A stretch of 64,000 nucleotides of DNA from an uncultured Lachnospiraceae bacterium (lineage in GTDB: Bacteria > Bacillota > Clostridia > Lachnospirales > Lachnospiraceae). The stretch lies in NCBI GenBank assembly GCA_947630025.1, contig CANRFZ010000003.1, positions 62,001 to 126,000 on the forward strand. The letters are read 5' to 3'. The translations under genes and the position numbers were made by a program. The notes beneath the pieces were generated by a model. It saw only the letters and a program-made list of their open reading frames with translations. It did not search any database and was not told the origin of the DNA. Shown here in pieces: positions 63,194-64,000 of this stretch (positions within the stretch are counted from its first letter, which is position 1; each line of letters opens with the position of its first letter).

Positions 63194-63236
63194 TGTTACG
63201 CCTCCTCCGATATGTTAATCACTGACGCGGACGTCG

Positions 63237-64000
63237 TCACACTTCCATAATAATCGGAAGGATCATGGGACGGCGCTTTGTCTTTTTCCATACAAATTCA
63301 CTGAGCACATCCTTAATAGTGGCTTTCAGCTTGCCCCAGTCGGTCTGCCGTCTGTCCAGACAGGTCTGGATGGCGTCGTTTACCAATAACCGCGCCTCGT
63401 CCAGCAGTTCGTCCGACTCCTTCACATAGACGAAGCCTCTCGACACGATATCCGGCCCGGACACAAGCTGGTTGCCGTGCGGCTCCAGCGCAAGGACGAC
63501 GATCAGGATGCCGTCTTCCGCCAGATGCTGCCTGTCGCGGAGAACGACGTTGCCGACGTCGCCGACGCCCAATCCGTCTACCAGTATCGCGCCCACCGGA
63601 ACCCTGCCGGTGACTTCCGCGCCCGCGCCGTCCATCTCCAGCACATCCCCTGACTGGATCATAAAGATCCGCTCCTTGGGGATTCCCAGCTCCTCCGCGA
63701 TCTTGGCCTGCGCCTTCCTGTGCTTGTATTCGCCGTGTACCGGCACGGCGTATTTCGGCTTGACCAGACTGTAGATCAGCTTGATCTCCTCCTGACAGGC
63801 GTGGCCCGATACATGGACATCCTGAAAGATCACGTCCGCGCCCTTCATCTGCAGCTCGTTGATTACGTTGGTGACCGCCTTCTCGTTGCCCGGTATCGGG
63901 TGGGACGAAAAGATGACCGTGTCTCCCGGAAGGATCGAGATCTTCTTATGGTTATCGCTGGCCATGCGGCTCAGCGCGGCCATACTCTCCCCTTGGCTCC
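63237..64000 (-). CDS. rnj: Ribonuclease J, 5' end beyond window
   Basis: The C-terminal 254 residues of a metallo-beta-lactamase/beta-CASP nuclease that matures and degrades RNA. The fragment begins in the GSQGESMAAL motif and includes the beta-CASP histidine motifs VHVSGHACQEEI and VPVHGEYKHRKAQ, then the C-terminal domain (SRGFVYVKESDELLDEARLL). The reading continues past base 64000. Confidence 0.95.
   Translation of the reverse strand, partial: SQGESMAALSRMASDNHKKISILPGDTVIFSSHPIPGNEKAVTNVINELQMKGADVIFQDVHVSGHACQEEIKLIYSLVKPKYAVPVHGEYKHRKAQAKIAEELGIPKERIFMIQSGDVLEMDGAGAEVTGRVPVGAILVDGLGVGDVGNVVLRDRQHLAEDGILIVVLALEPHGNQLVSGPDIVSRGFVYVKESDELLDEARLLVNDAIQTCLDRRQTDWGKLKATIKDVLSEFVWKKTKRRPMILPIIMEV

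Overview
The window looks like part of a chromosome from a Gram-positive, anaerobic, potentially motile member of the Clostridia, most likely Lachnospiraceae. I infer this from gene content and order only: type III glutamine synthetase, pyruvate formate-lyase activase, a short 2[4Fe-4S] ferredoxin, Firmicutes-type blocks (gdpP-rplI-dnaB, rpsF-ssb-rpsR, cdaA-cdaR-glmM, mbl-flhO-flhP, comFC-yvyF, ftsE-ftsX-M23-ctpA, uvrB-uvrA, yrrL/M/O-like genes, RNase J) and strong TTGACA/TATAAT promoters with AGGAGG ribosome binding sites. No rRNA, CRISPR array, IS element or phage structural gene is visible. One tRNA (Gln, CTG) is present.

Region 1 (1-8.1 kb) is accessory. It holds the end of a signal peptidase, an Xre repressor with matching operators, a ParB-like protein, a frameshifted ParR-like gene, a DUF2975/Xre pair behind a 21-bp periodic operator array, and an EcoRII-type restriction-modification pair whose methyltransferase carries an N-terminal ribbon-helix-helix-like segment. 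pflA and a ferredoxin follow. Region 2 (8.5-13.3 kb, minus strand) is core: a MerR-type regulator and the dnaB-rplI-gdpP block.

Region 3 (13.4-25.4 kb, plus strand) is a second accessory stretch. It has a TetR regulator and aldo/keto reductase; an eroded operon (carboxymuconolactone decarboxylase fused to a cupin remnant, truncated amidohydrolase); an AlbA_2 regulator; a flavodoxin; an AgrA/AgrC-like pair; a coiled-coil protein overlapping a zinc macrodomain; a class M sirtuin; and a HipBA module. The HipBA module is bracketed by the sirtuin 3' end and a second, diverged copy of that 3' end. I regard this macrodomain-sirtuin-HipBA locus as the best candidate for unusual biology. Copies of an intergenic double-hairpin repeat lie at 15.2, 21.2 and 41.9 kb.

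Region 4 (25.4-64 kb, mostly minus strand) is core housekeeping: ribosomal proteins and Ssb, CobB sirtuin, LeuA, HPr, the c-di-AMP synthase block with glmM, two uncharacterised membrane proteins, comFC/yvyF with a complex hairpin leader, RecD2, flagellar rod genes with MreB/Mbl, UvrBA behind a LexA box, a mannose-1-phosphate guanylyltransferase, the FtsEX cell-wall hydrolase module, tRNA-Gln, a thioesterase with CvfB, GlnN, a zinc-ribbon surface protein, and the U32/methyltransferase/MltG-like/YlbF/RNase J run. c-di-AMP synthesis (CdaA) and hydrolysis (GdpP) are both encoded here, as are two sirtuin classes.
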